Shown piece after piece: positions 1 through 12,500 of a stretch of 64,000 bases of DNA (within the stretch, counting starts at the first letter, position 1; each line of letters starts with the position of its first letter). The DNA is from Tolypeutes matacus (taxonomy: Eukaryota > Chordata > Mammalia > Cingulata > Chlamyphoridae): the NCBI GenBank assembly GCA_026826555.1, contig JAKSZT010053994.1, positions 2,066,742-2,130,741 on the forward strand, given 5' to 3'. A program made the translations under genes and the position numbers. Below the pieces are notes generated by a model. The model was not told the origin of the DNA. It worked only from the letters and a program-made list of their open reading frames with translations, and did no database searches.

Positions 1-735
1 TCCATCTCTCTCAATAGAGTTGGGAAGTTTTCAGCCATAACTTCCTTCAACACTCCTTCTGTTCCCTTTCCCTTCTCTTCTCCTTCTGGGATGCCCATAA
101 TGCGTATGTTTGTGTGTCTTGCATTATCGGTTAATTCTCTGAGACCATGCTGGATTTTTTCTATCTTTTTGTCTATCTTTTCTACAATCTCTTTGATTGC
201 AACTGTATTGTCTTCCATATCACTAATTCTTTCCTCTGCCTGTTCAAATCTGCTGCCATGTGAGTCCAGCGTCTTTTTCTTTTCTTGACTTGTGCCTTTG
301 TTCACCATCATATCCATTACCTTTTTAGGTGTGTTAGCTATTTCTTCAGTATGTTCTACCAGTGTCTTCTTTATATCCTTTATCTCTTCCTTCAGTTCTT
401 TAAGTTGGTCCATGATATTTGTTTGGATAGCTTTGATTAGTTGTTTGATGTACTGCATTGCTTCCTGGTTTTTATTTTGTGCATTGGACTGGTCCATGTT
501 TTCCAGTTTCTCAAAATTATTTGTATTTTTCTGTTGCCCTCTGGTCATCACATTATCTTGATGGGTTTGTTCAGTTGATTAGATTTTCTCTATGCTCTAG
601 AATTTTATTTAGCTGTTGTTTCTTCGTGTGTGTTAAGTTTTCTCTTCGGCAGTTTTTCTTCTTATTTTATTTCCTTGCTTCTTTCTATGTTCCGAATCTC
701 CACCGTTCCATCCACGCCGCCAATCCACGCAGATA
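1..735 (-). mobile_element. L1 fragment: 5' part of ORF1
   Basis: Read on the minus strand this is the amino-terminal (coiled-coil) part of an L1 ORF1, the RNA-binding chaperone of the retrotransposon. It aligns along its length with the ORF1 segment of the neighbouring L1 at about 4,640-5,320. The match stops abruptly near 690-735. The reading frame is broken by several stops, so it is not coding. The rest of this L1 lies to the left of the window. The right edge abuts the 3' end of another minus-strand L1 with no poly(T) run between them. Confidence 0.8.
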
Positions 736-759
736 GATGTCCCATGCTTCTCACTCCAT

Positions 760-3700
760 GCATACAGAGCCTCATTGTAGTTTTGATTTGCATTCTCTAA
801 TAGCCAGTGATGTAGAGCATCTTTTCATGTGATTTTTAGCCATTTGTATTCCTTCCTTGAAGCAGGGTCTTTTCCATCGCTTGCCTATTTTTTAAATAGG
901 TTGTTTTTTTTTCCTTTTTATGGTATAGGATTTCTTTCTTTATGCTGGATATTAAACTCCTATCAGATATATGGTTGCCAAATATTTTCTCCCATTGGGT
1001 AGGCTGCCTTTTTACTTTCTTGATAACCTCTTTTGAGGTGCAAATTTTTTTTAATTTTGAGGAGATCCCATTTATCTTTTTTTTTTTTTCTGCTTGTGCT
1101 TTGAGTGTGAAGTTCATGAAACCACTTCCTATTACAAGGTCCTGTAGATGATTCCCTATATTATCTTCCAAGTTCTTTATGGTCTTGGCTCTTATATTTA
1201 ATCTTTGCTCCATCTTGATTTGATTTTTGTATAAGGTGTAATGTGGTGGTCCTCTTTCATTCTTCTGGATATGGATGTCCACTTCTCCAAGCACCATTTT
1301 TTGAAGAGCCAATTCTCTTATAGTTGAGTAGGCTAGGTGGCCTTGTTCAATATCAGATGTCTGTATATGTGAGGATCTATATCAGAACTCTCAATTCTGT
1401 TCCATTGGTCAGTATGTCTACCCTTGTGCCAAAACCATGCAGTTTTGACCACTGTAGCTTTGTAGTATCTTTTAAAGTCAGGTAGTGTGCTTCCTCCAAT
1501 TTCATTTTTCATTTTCAACGTCTTTCACCATTTGTGGACTCTTACCCTTCTAAATAAATTTCATAGTTAGTTTTTACAATTCAGTGAAAAATGCTCTGTT
1601 GATTTTTATTGGGACTGCATTAAATCTATAGTTTATTTTGTGTAAGATAGACATCTTAATGATGTTTAGTCTTCCTATCCATGAACAGGGGATATTCTTC
1701 CATTTATTAAGTATTCTTTGATGTCCTTTAACTTTGTTGTGTAATTTTCTGTGTATAAGTCATTTACATCTTTAGTTATATTTATTCCTATGTATTTGGT
1801 TCCTTAAATTACTATTGTAGATCGAATTGTTTTTCTTTCCTCCTCAGATTGTTCATTATTGGTGCACAGAAATGCTACTGATTTTTGCTCATGTATTCTA
1901 TAACCTTCATCTTTACTGAACTCATTTATAAGTTCTAGAAGCTTTGTTGTAGATTTCTCAGGACTTTCTATGTATAGAATCATGTCTTCTGCAAGTAGTG
2001 AAATATTTCCTTCTTCCTTTATAATTTGTATGTCTTTTATATCTTTTTCTTTTCTCATTGCTTGAGCAAGTACTTCTAGTACAGTGTTAAATAGGAGCAC
2101 TGATAATGGTCATCCTTGTCTTGTTTCCAATCCTATGGGGAAATCTTTTAGGATTTCACTATTGAATATAATGTTAGTTGTGGGTTTTTCATATATACCC
2201 TACATCATGTTTAGAAAGTTTTCTTCTATTCCTATCTTTTGCAGTGTTTCGTTTTTTTTAATCAAGAAGGGGTGCTGTATTTTGTTGAATGCTTTTTCTG
2301 CATCTATAGAAATTATCATGTGAATTTTTTTTCTTTCAATCTGTTTATGTGGTGCATTACATTGATTGATTTTCTTATGTTGAACCCTCCTTGCATACCC
2401 GTGTTGAAATCTACTTAGTCATATGTATAATTCTTTTTATTTATTATTGAATATGTTCAGCAAGTATTTCATTGGGGATTTTAGCATCTAGGTTCATTAG
2501 AGAGATTGGCCTCAGATTTTCCTTTCTTTTGGTGTCTTTGGCATTGGTATTAGGGTATTGTTGGAATCAATGAATGAGTTAAGCAATGCTCCTTCTTCTC
2601 CTATTATTTTGGATTAGTTTAAGCAGGAATGGTGTTAGTTGTTTCCAGAATATTTGATAGAATTCACCTGTGAAGCTATCTAGTCCTGGGCTCTTCTTAG
2701 TTGGGAAGTTTTTCATGACTACTTCTATCTCTTTGCTTGTGATTGATCTTTGAGTTCATCAATTTCATTTTTCATCAATGTAGTCTGCTTGTGAGTTTCT
2801 AGAAATTGTCAGTTTCATCTAAATTATCATTGTTGGGATATAATTTTTCAAAGTATCCTCTTATAATACCCTTAATTTCTGCAGGGTCAGTGGTGATGTT
2901 CCCTTCCTCATTTCTTATTTTGTGTATTTGCATCTTTTCTCTTTTATCCTTGTTAGTATAGCTAAGGGTTTGTCAATTTTATTGATCTTCTCAAAGAACC
3001 AGCTTTTCATTTTGTTTATTTTTTCTAGTGCTTCCTTATTTTATAATTAATTTAGTTCTGCTCTAATCTTTGTTATTTCCTTCTTTCTCCTTCTTTTGGG
3101 GTTAGTTTGTTGTTATTTTTCTTATTCCTCCAGTTGTGCAGCTAACATCTTTAGTTTTAGTTCTTTTTTCTTTTTTGATATGTGCATTTATGGCTATAAA
3201 TTTCCATCTCACTACAGCTTTTGCTACATCCCATAAGTTTGGTATGTTTTGTTTTCATTTTCATTCACCAAAAGGTAGTTACTGATTGCTTTTGACATTT
3301 CCTCCATGATGCTCTGTTTGTCTGAGAGTGTGTTGTTTAACTTCCATATATGTGCCTAATCTTGTTCTCTGGTCCTTTCTGATTTCCACCTTCATTTCAT
3401 TGTGGTCAGAGAAATTACTTTGTATAATTTCAATCTTTCTGAATTCAGTAAGCATTTTTCTAAGGCCTAGCATGTGATCTATCTAGGAGAATGATCCACG
3501 TGCATTGGAGAAGAATATATATCCCAATGTATATGGATGTAGTGTTCTGTATATGACTTATAGGTCCAGATCTACTTATGTATTTTTCAAAGTCTTTGTT
3601 TCTTTATTAATTCTCTGTCAACATGTTCTGTCTAATGGTGATAATGGTGTACTAAAATCCCCCACTCTAATTGTAGTGGCATCTATTTCTCCACTTAGAT

Positions 3701-4180
3701 TTTCCAGTGTTTACCTCATGTATTTTGAAGCACCTCGTTTTGATTATGGTGTACTAAAATCCCTCACTCTAATTGTAGTGGCATCTATTTCTCCACTTAG
3801 ATTTCCCAGTGTTTGCATCATGTATTTTGAAGCACCTTGTTTAGATGTATATATGTTTATGATTGATCTTTCTTCTTGAAAGATTGTCTCTTAGGATGGT
3901 TTTGCATTTAAAGTCTACTTTATCTGATATTAATATAGTTACTGCTGCCCTTTTTGGTTATTTGCTTGAAGATTGTTTTCCAGCCATTCCCTTTCAGTGT
4001 CCTTGTGTCCCTGGGTCCAAGGTGAGCTTCTTCTAGACAACATATAGATGGTTCATTTTCCTTATCCCTTTTGCCAATCTCTTGACTGGTGAGTTTAATC
4101 CATTAACTTTCAGTGTTAATAATCTCAAGGAATTACTTATAGTAGCCATATTTTCTCTGGGTTTACATATGTCATATGTC
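760..4180 (-). pseudogene. L1 ORF2 remnant (endonuclease-reverse transcriptase)
   Basis: ORF2 normally encodes an APE-like endonuclease, a reverse transcriptase and a cysteine-rich tail. On the minus strand the frame starts near 4,180 with the typical leading residues LKVNGLNSPVKR. RT-domain residues are readable around 1,804-2,100 and C-terminal residues around 836-1,518 (for example [20 protein letters not shown]). The RT catalytic box reads LAEDM instead of an (F/Y)xDD form, so one metal-binding aspartate is lost. A 102-bp tandem duplication sits in the endonuclease part. Multiple stops prevent translation. Confidence 0.85.
3640..3843. repeat. Tandem duplication, 2 x 102 bp
   Basis: The block 3,640-3,741 is repeated at 3,742-3,843 with only a few mismatches; both copies contain atggtgtactaaaatccc. 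The unit lies inside the endonuclease region of L1 copy B, and its length is a multiple of three. Other L1 copies in the window carry one unit, so the duplication is private to this copy. Confidence 0.85.
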
Positions 4181-4224
4181 GGTTTTATTTCTCTTTTTGT
4201 TTTTTCAGTTGTTCTTACACTCTC

Positions 4225-5280
4225 CTTCAACTCTCTTTCTCCTGGTTTTTCCTTTCAGTGTGCAGAAGTCCCTTTAGTATTTCTTGAAAGGCAGCTTTCT
4301 TATTGGAGTACTCTCTTAATATCTGTTTATCTGTGAATATTTTGAAATCTCCATCATTTTTGAATGCCAACTTTGCTGGAGAGAGAATTCTTGGCTGAAA
4401 GTTTCATTTTAGTACCTTAGCTATGTCATACCACTATCTTCTTGCCTCCGTGGTTTCAAATGAGAAATCAGCAATTAATCTTATCGAGCTTTCCTTGTAT
4501 ATGATGGTTCTCTTTGCTCTTACTACTTCCAGTATTTTCTCTTTCATTGAGTATTGGATAGTTTGACAAATATATGTTTTGGAGTAGTCCTGTTGGGATT
4601 TATAATGTCTGGGGTGCAGTGTGCTTCCTGGACATGTACATCCATATCCCTCAAAAGGGAACAGAAGTTTTTAGCCATTATTTCTTCCAACACTCCTTCT
4701 GTATCCTTTCACTTCTCTTCCCCCTCTGAGATGCCTATAATGCATATGTTTGTGCATTTTCTTTTGTTTAAATCCCTAAGTCCCTGCTGGATTCCTTTTA
4801 TCTTTTTACCTATCTCTTCTACTATCTGTTTAATATCAGTTTGTATGTCTTACACATCACTGATTCTTTCCTCTGCCTGTTCAAAGATGCTGTTATGTGC
4901 TTCTAGTGTATTTGTGATTTCTTGTATCGTGTCATTCATCACCATCAAAAAATTATCTTTTTATGTATGTTTACAATTTCTTCAGTATGTTCTCCTAGTG
5001 TCTTCTTAAAATCTTTGATATTTTCCTTCACTTCATTTTGTTGGTCTATTATATTTCTTTAGACAGCTTTCATTAGTTGTTCAATGTTCTGCATCTGGTT
5101 TTTAATTTGTTCACTAGACTGGGCCATGTCTTTCTGTTTCTCAGTATGGTTTGTAATTTTTTGTTGCTCTCTGGTCATCTTTTTATATTGATGGTTTTAT
5201 TCCATTTATTAGCTTCTCTCTCTACTCTAGTGTTTTATTTAGGTGTGGTTTTGTGTGTGTGTGTTAAGTTTTCTCTTTGA
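4225..5280 (-). pseudogene. L1 ORF1 remnant of copy B
   Basis: ORF1 encodes the L1 nucleic-acid chaperone (coiled coil, RRM-like and C-terminal domains). On the minus strand the conserved C-terminal stretch corresponding to KKAAFQEILK is visible near 4,270-4,310, and the N-terminal coiled coil lies near 4,850-5,260. It is in the normal position between ORF2 and the 5'UTR of the same element. Stops interrupt the frame. An unspliced version of the junctions that look fused in the copies at 30.7 kb and 39.77 kb is present here (4,860 and 4,628). Confidence 0.75.
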
Positions 5281-7105
5281 CACTTTATTCCTCTTATTCT
5301 ATTTCCTAGCTGTTGTCTATGTTCCCTTGAAGGAAAAGATTAGGGTCGGAGAAAGCAAAAGAGGTAAGAAAAGAAAAGGGGTAACAGTAATATTAATAGT
5401 TAAAGTTATTAGCAGAACAATATAAGACCTTGGAAAATGAATATTAAACTCATGTAAGCAGTGTAGGTTAGAAATATTAAAATGAAGTATCAATAATGAA
5501 ATGGGAACCTGAATAGAGAACAATATATAGAATGAATTAAAAGGTCAGAATGATGCAGAGTGAGGGAAAGAGAAAAAAAAGACAAAAAGCAGTTAATGAA
5601 AGAAAGAAAACAGGAGGACAAGATAGAAATAAAATCCAGAAAAACTGAGGACTAAACAAAGAGAGGTGGAATATAAGAACAACAAGAGAAAGCAGAAGAT
5701 AGAAATATGAAGGAAGGGAAAGACATAGCATTGGTAGACAAAACTGGTATGCACAGAAAAGGGAAATAAAAGAAGAGGAAACATAACAAACAAGAAACAA
5801 GACAGCACCACCTAATTTAAAAAAATAAATAAAAAGGGAAGTGACCAAAAAGAAACAAAAATAAAAACACACACAAAAAAACCACACACAAGCAAGCAAA
5901 CACAAACTAAGGAAAATTAGCCTTCCCTCTGACCCCCCTGAGTAGCTTCTCAGACTGTCAGTGTTCATCAATTACATTCAGCCTGCCCTCTGCACATTTT
6001 GCAGCAGGTTTTAGTGAGTAAACTAAGTTAATTTCTAAAATTAAATTTAAGGAAAATTAAAGAACCCAAGAAAAGCAAATACAAAACTAATGTCTATATT
6101 CTCCCTGTCCTAAAGTATCAGCTGGATGTTTGATATGCTGGTGAATCACTGTTGTAAGAGGAGCCAGGAATTTATCTAGGGACCTTTTATATTCAAGGCA
6201 GAATCTCCTCCACTGAGCTAATCTTTCTTATTGGGTGTGTTAGCTCTTCAGAGAGCTATCCAGTCACTTTCTGTCTGGCAGGTTTGACTCTTTGCATTTG
6301 GGTCGATTCCTGCTTATTAGGAGTCTGTCTCTGCTCCCTTTCTATTCCTATTGTTTTCTCTCCCATAGGTGCCAGGATGCAATAGCCTGTGTGAGTGGAT
6401 AAGCCCCTCATTTCTCCAGGTCAGTTTGAATTCCCTTCTAAAATTCCAATGGGACCCTGGTGACTTAACTCACCAAGAAAAATGACTCTCACCCCTCTTC
6501 CAGACCACTCCCTCCTCCCAGGGGACCCTAAATAGGCTCTTGGAACCTTATCAAGTGCTTTCTACTGCCTGCCTCCCTTAGGGAACTTGACATTTTTGAT
6601 AGTTTTTGGCTCTGGATTAGTCAATTGCCTGACTCCACACCTTCCCAGGTGAAGTTTCTCTATCCCAGGGTGATTAGATAAATCAAGCTTCCTCAACCAA
6701 TTCAGCTCTTCCTTCTTTCTGGTGCTACCTTGAGCCAGTTCGTATGCACCCCAAAGCTCAAATGGGGTCCAGGAAACCAAACCTACCAAAAGAAAACCCT
6801 CTCCACCCCTTGTCAGAACCTTCCCACTTTAGGAGAACACTCCTTCCTGTTTGATGGCCAGGAGCAGTTGGATCTCCCAGCGGCTTCCTGCTCTGATATT
6901 GGGGCTTAGCTGGCCACAGTTTCCAGCCACAGAATGAGAAACTCATGGTTTTACCTAGAGCAACTTATCCCTCTGTCCAGCTTCCCCCAGATTGATTCCC
7001 TGAAGCCTCCTCCTCTGTGGGTTCCCCAAACAGCCCATACTGGCAGGTTCTTAATCTGAATCAGCCATCCCTTGCAAGTGATATGGTGAGGGTTAACTCC
7101 ATGAG
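5281..7105 (-). promoter_or_regulatory. L1 5'UTR of copy B
   Basis: In intact elements this region holds the internal RNA polymerase II promoter. The distal part (5,950-7,105) is GC-richer and matches the 5'UTR of the plus-strand L1 at 30,340-30,707 over about 390 bp. The proximal part (5,530-5,900) is almost pure purine on the plus strand, so the L1 sense strand is a long pyrimidine tract just upstream of ORF1. Assignment as 5'UTR rests on position and on the internal match; promoter activity is not shown. Confidence 0.6.
5530..5900. repeat. Long polypurine/polypyrimidine tract
   Basis: About 370 bp is dominated by A and G on the plus strand with few pyrimidines. It lies in the L1 5'UTR next to ORF1, so in the element's RNA it reads as a pyrimidine-rich tract. 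Such tracts can form triplex structures or act as splice-acceptor enhancers; neither is shown here. Confidence 0.7.
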
Positions 7106-7440
7106 TTTACACAATATATTTAGTTCATAAAAGCACAATAATATGGTATCTGTCCTTTGGTATATGGGAAACAAATTAGCCTAACTATCACATCACAGTC
7201 CACCTGTTGTCAACTCAGAAATCATACACATTACCTTAAACTAAACTTAGTCTATAAGTAAAAACAATAACAGACATGTATACAAACACACACACACACA
7301 CATGTATCTGCCTTACAATATTCAACTCTCCTGTGTTCAACTGGAAGTACATTAATTCCCTACAGAATAGGGTGCAAGTCCTAGATAATATTTACTCTTA
7401 AACTTAACATCCTTAAATATTATCTCTTTATATATCAAGT
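7106..7440 (-). mobile_element. ERV-L-type internal remnant
   Basis: This stretch closely resembles 46,500-46,700, which lies between an MLT2-like LTR and the dUTPase part of the ERV-L at 46-49 kb. Shared landmarks are the segments around agataatatttactctta and the run of (CA)n near 7,288. It is therefore most likely the 3' internal part of a related ERV-L in the same orientation. No LTR is adjacent, so it is a fragment. Confidence 0.5.
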
Positions 7441-8165
7441 ATATAAAACTTTATCAGATATACAATTGCCAAATATTTTCTCTCACTGTGTTAGTTGTTT
7501 CTTGACCCTTTTGACAACTTCCTTTGAGGTGCAAAAGTGTTTAATTTTGAGGAGGAACAATTTATCTATTTTTTTTCTTTTATTGCTCATGCTTCAGGTG
7601 TAAGGTTTAAGAAGCTACTACCTATAACAAGATCTTGGAGATGTTTTTCTACATTTTTTTCTAGGAATTTTATGGTTGTTGTTTTAGATTTAAGTCCTTG
7701 ATCCATTTTGAGTTCATTTTTGTATAAGGTGTGAGGAAGGGGTCTTCTTTCATTCTTTTGGATACAGATATCCAGTTCTCCCAGCACCATTTGTTGAATA
7801 GGCTGTTCTGGCCCAGTTAGGAGTGCTTGACTGCCTTGCTAAAAATCACTTGGCTGTAGATGTAAGAGTCTTTTCTGAGTTCATGATTCAATTGCATTGG
7901 CCAGTGTGTTTATCTTTATGCCAGGACAATGTTGTTTTTACCATTGTACCTAGGAAATATGCTTTAAAGTCAAGAAGTAAGAGTTCTCCAACTTTGTCCT
8001 TATTTTTAAAGAAATATTTGGCTATTCAGGGCCCCTTACCTTTCCAAATAAATTTGATAAAGGCTTTTAACACCTGCAAAAAAAAAAAAAAAGACTTTTG
8101 GAATTTTTATTCAGATTGCATTGAATCTGTAAATCAGTTTGGGTAGAATTGACAGCTAATATAGT
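7441..8165 (-). mobile_element. L1 ORF2 C-terminal fragment
   Basis: On the minus strand the C-terminal third of L1 ORF2 is readable, with residues such as [26 protein letters not shown] around 7,587-7,790 and the segment encoding the GPWIAKYF-like motif near 8,000-8,040. It stops where a plus-strand L1 begins. A run of A on the plus strand near 8,080-8,093 interrupts it. Not coding. Confidence 0.8.
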
Positions 8166-8740
8166 ACTTAATGGTGAAATATTGAAAACTTTCCCTCTGA
8201 GATCATGAACAAGACAAGATGCCAGTGTCATCATTGTTATTCAATACTGTGCCAGAGTTTCTAGCTAGTGCATTTAGACTAGATAAAGAAATAAAAGGCA
8301 CCCAAATAGGAAAAGAAGAGTAAAACTTTTACCATTTACTGATGACATGATCTTATATCTAGAATCTACTGAAAAATCCTCAACAAACCTAGAACTTACT
8401 GACTAGTTCAGCAAAGTAGGAGGATACAAGATTAATATACAAAAATCAATACTGTTTCTATACAATGCTGATGTGCAATCTGAGGAGGAAATCAGAAAAG
8501 AATTCCATTAATAGTATCAAATGAAATAATCAAATATTTAGGAATAAGCTTAACTGAGGACATAATGGACCTATATTCAGACAACTATAAAACATTGCTA
8601 AAGAAACTGAAGAAGACTTAAATAATTGGAACATTCCATGTTCATGGATTGGAAGCCTAAATATCGTTAAGATGTCAATAAGGGGCCCTGAATAGCCAAA
8701 AATTTCTTTAAAAATAATGACAAAGTTGGAGAACAACTTT
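7989..8740. repeat. Inverted L1 arms of about 55 bp
   Basis: The segment 7,989-8,045 is the near-perfect reverse complement of 8,687-8,740, with about 640 bp between them. Both are the same part of L1 ORF2, read on opposite strands. The arrangement comes from a minus L1 fragment joined to a plus L1 fragment and could fold as a stem. Confidence 0.75.
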
Positions 8741-9362
8741 TGTCTTTTAAATGATAAATGTGGTATATACATAAAATGGAGTATTTTTCAGCTATTAAAA
8801 GTAATGATGTTCTTACATGTGACAATATGGATGAACTTTGAAGACATCATGTTGTATGAAATAAACCAGATACAAAAGGACAAATATTGTATGACCTCAC
8901 TGATTCTAATAAAATATGAATATACAATCTCAGAGAGTCAGAAACTAGAATATAAATTACCAGGGGATGGGACAGGGGTAGGGAATGAGGAGTTAATGCT
9001 TCAATTGTACAGAATTTCTATGTGGTCTGATCAAAATTTTAGGTAATAAATAGCAATAATGGCAGCACACCATTGTGAATGAAATTAACATCATTCACCT
9101 TTATATGTGAAGGTGGTTAAAAAAATTTAGTTTGAATGCATGTTATTAGAATAAAAATTATAAACAAACAAAATATAGTCATGTACAACAGATCCAGTGA
9201 ACCCTATTATAAACTATGGACTAGAGATAACAGTACAATGTTCTTTCATGAATTGTTACAAATGTAAAACAATAATGTAGGCTGTAAAAATAGAGTGGTA
9301 TATGGGAACTTTATTTTATGCATGATTTTTTCTGTAAATGTACAACGTTTTTAATAAATAGA
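8166..9362 (+). mobile_element. L1 fragment: RT region to 3' end
   Basis: The plus strand carries L1 ORF2 from the RT domain (a TDDM box near 8,338-8,350) to the 3'UTR, which ends with an AATAAA-like signal near 9,352. Two internal gaps are evident: the RT part jumps at about 8,686 to the segment that is inverted at 7,989-8,045, and at about 8,740 it jumps to the 3'UTR. These gaps make it a rearranged, non-coding copy. Confidence 0.75.
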
Positions 9363-9453
9363 AAGTAATCAACGAAACAACACATGCAATATGTTCATAT
9401 CTAAATAAAAGAAAAAAAAACTATAATAAGACAGATGAACATAAATAGTATCT

Positions 9454-9526
9454 AATTATATCCTTTAACAATAATCTGGGAAGATACATATTAACCAATT
9501 AAATCCTTTAACAATAATCTGGGAAG
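9454..9526. repeat. Direct repeat, 30 bp, period 43
   Basis: The motif tcctttaacaataatctggg occurs at 9,461 and again at 9,504 in nearly identical 30-bp copies with a 13-bp spacer. It lies between the plus L1 ending at 9,362 and the minus L1 starting near 9,528. It is too far from a clear insertion to be called a target-site duplication. Confidence 0.7.
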
Positions 9527-9527
9527 T

Positions 9528-12500
9528 TGTGGAGTTACAAAACAAACATAAATATCATCATACAGGACTCCCATACATCATTCCACCACCATCACCTTGC
9601 ATTGTTTTTGAAACTTTTGTTCAATCTATGAAATAGCATTTGGTGTATTTTCTCACACATAACCTAATTATTAAAACTCTATATTAGTATTATACATTTG
9701 TTTATACTTCATGAGAGAACATTCTCATATTTGTCCTGTTAACCACAGTCCATCTTCCTATACTGAATTCCATGTGTTTCACAGCCCGATATTTTGTGCA
9801 ATCCACCCAAACTGTACACTCAATTGTTCTCACTTTCATCACAGAGCTCTGCTGTCATCTCAGGCTATTTTAGATCTTCCATTACTCTAAAAGTAAAAAT
9901 TCCATACCTTTCTATATCACCTATTTTCCCTTAGAGTTGATATATCTTCTTTGCCATTGTTTCAATTATGATATTACTATAAGTTATTGTTCATAAGCAC
10001 ATTATTTGTAATTTTCCTGTCTCACCATATTCTTAACACTTTGTAAAAGAAAAACATTATTATATTTATAATATTAAACACAAACTTCATCCACCCCAAA
10101 ATCACTAGGTTATACATACCTTAGATTACTCTCTAGTTTCCTTTCAATTGACATTGGCATCCACAGATTACCTTGTACAGCAATAGTCTCATTTATAAAG
10201 CAGCAGTATTAATTATACTAGTATAATGTGTTGCAATCAACTCTAATCCATACTTTGATATTAAACCTTATAAAAATTCTTGTTATATTAAACATCAGCT
10301 ACCACTCTCAGCCAACATTCTCTCTCCTAGTAATCTATATTAAAGAATTTATCTACATGAGTTTATTTATCAAATATAGTACATATTACTGAGACAATAC
10401 AATATTTGTCCCTTTTGTGTCTGGATTGTTTCACTCAAAATAATGTCCTCAAGTTGAATCCATGTTGTCATATGCAAACGGATTTCATTCCTTCTTGCAG
10501 CTTAATAATATTCCAAAATATGTATAAACCACATTTTTTTGTAGCCATAAATTGGTTGATGGACAGTAGGTTGGTTCCATATTTTAGCAATTGTGAATGA
10601 TCCTGCTATGAATATCAGTGTGAAAATGTCAGTTTGAATTCTTGATTTCAGTTCTGCTAAATATATTCCTAGTAATTGGATTTCTGTATCATGCAGCAGT
10701 TCTACATTCAGCTTCTTGAGGTATTGTCAAACTGTATTCCATAAAGTCTGAACCATTCCATATTCCCTCCAACTGTGAAGGAGTGTTCCTATTTCTCCTC
10801 ATCCTCTCCACCACTTGTAGTTTTCTGGGTTTTTAAAAAAATAATGGCCATTCTATAAGTTGTGGAATGTTTCTTCATTTTAGGTTTGTTCTGCATTTCC
10901 CTACTAAATATTAATGTTGAACATCTTTATATGTGCATTTATGTATTTCTACTTTGAGAAATGTCTGTTCAAGTCTTTTGCCCATATTTTAATTGAGTTG
11001 CTTGTCTTTTTATCATTGAGTTGAATGATCTCTTTATATAACATGGATATCAAACCCTTGTCACATATGTCATTTCCTTATACTTTCTCCCATTGAGTAT
11101 GCTGCCCATTTACCTTATTGATAAAGTCTTTTACAGAACAAAACTGTTTAATTTTTAGGAGATCTCTACTTTTATTTTCTTTTGATGTTCATGCTTCAGG
11201 TGTAACACTTAAGAAACTACCACATATGAGAAGATCTTAAAAATGCTTCCCTGTATGTTCTTCTATGAATTTTTTGGTTTTTGATTTTTGTGCCCTTGGT
11301 ACTTTTTCAATTAATTTTTGTATAAGGTGTGAGATTGGGGTCATCTTTCTTTCTTTTGGATATAGATATCCAGTTCTGTGAGCCCTATTTTTTGAATAGC
11401 ATGTTCTGGCTCACCTCAGTGATATCTACAGCCTTGTCAAAAATTACTTAAGAGTAGATGTGAGTACCCTTTTAAACCAACGTCATCTTGCTGCTTCCCC
11501 TCTGTAGTAAGATCTTGATGATTTTTTTCATAATTTGTAACAAATGTCTCACAACAATACAAGGTGTTGTTGGTGGGTTGATATATGGAAACACAGTATG
11601 ATGTTATGTAGGTTTGGTTTGTAGGTTCACAACTTTTACTATACACTTATTGTTTATGTATGTTCATGAATAAATGATATAAAAAATAATACTAGGGTGG
11701 GCTCAGGGAAATATGCTAAATATAAGATACATTCATTATTAGTAATATTTTGATGATATTCTTTCATCATTAGTTAAAACTGTTCACAACAATCAAGGTA
11801 TTGGTGATGGGGTGAGTTATGAGAGCCCTGTATGGTGTTATGTGTTTGTTTCTTAAGTTCACAACTATTAATATACACTTATTGTTTGTCTATGTTTTTG
11901 TATGAGTGATATATGTCAATACATTTTTAAAAAAGAATATTTAAAAAAATTGAAGGGAGAAATAGGTGTCTCTACAATAATATTTGGAGACTCAAGTACA
12001 CCAATTATTTCTGAGTTCTCAATTCAGTTCCCCTGGTCAATATGTCTATCTTTATGCCAATACCCTGCTGTTTTTTATACAACTGTAGATAAGTAATATT
12101 CTATAAAGTCAGGAAGTGAGAATACTCTAACCTCATGCTCTTTTTTAAAGACACTTTTAGCTATTCAATGCAACATACCCAAATAAATTTGATAATTGAA
12201 TTTTCCATTTCTGAAAAAAAGGCTGTTGGGATTTTCGCTGGGATTGTGTTGAATCTGTACATTGGTTTTGGTAGAACTGACATCCTATCTATATTTAATC
12301 TTCCAATCCCTGAACAATAGAATATCCTTCCATTTCTTTATGCCTTTAGTTTCTTTTAGAAATGTTTCATAGGTATTTGAATATAGTTCTTTTATGTACT
12401 TTTTTATGTTTACTAATAAATATTTGATTATTTTAGTGTCTATTATGAATGTAATTTTTTTCTTATTTCTTCCCTAGGTTGCTCATTACTAGTGTATAGA

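Larger units (their letters stand above)
745..7105 (-). mobile_element. Near full-length L1 (copy B), degenerate
   Basis: A minus-strand LINE-1 with ORF2 (about 760-4,180), ORF1 (about 4,225-5,280) and a 5'UTR of about 1.8 kb reaching 7,105. The order is that of a complete L1, but its 3'UTR and poly(A) are absent at the left edge, where sequence runs directly into another L1's ORF1. The GC-richer 5'UTR (5,950-7,100) aligns with the start of the plus-strand L1 at 30,340, which supports calling it 5'UTR. Many stops and frameshifts make it inactive. It is the best local reference for the other L1 pieces here. Confidence 0.85.

Noticed and set aside
5537..5971. 144-codon phenylalanine/leucine-rich minus-strand frame
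   Set aside because: Direct translation of the polypyrimidine tract; not a membrane protein gene.
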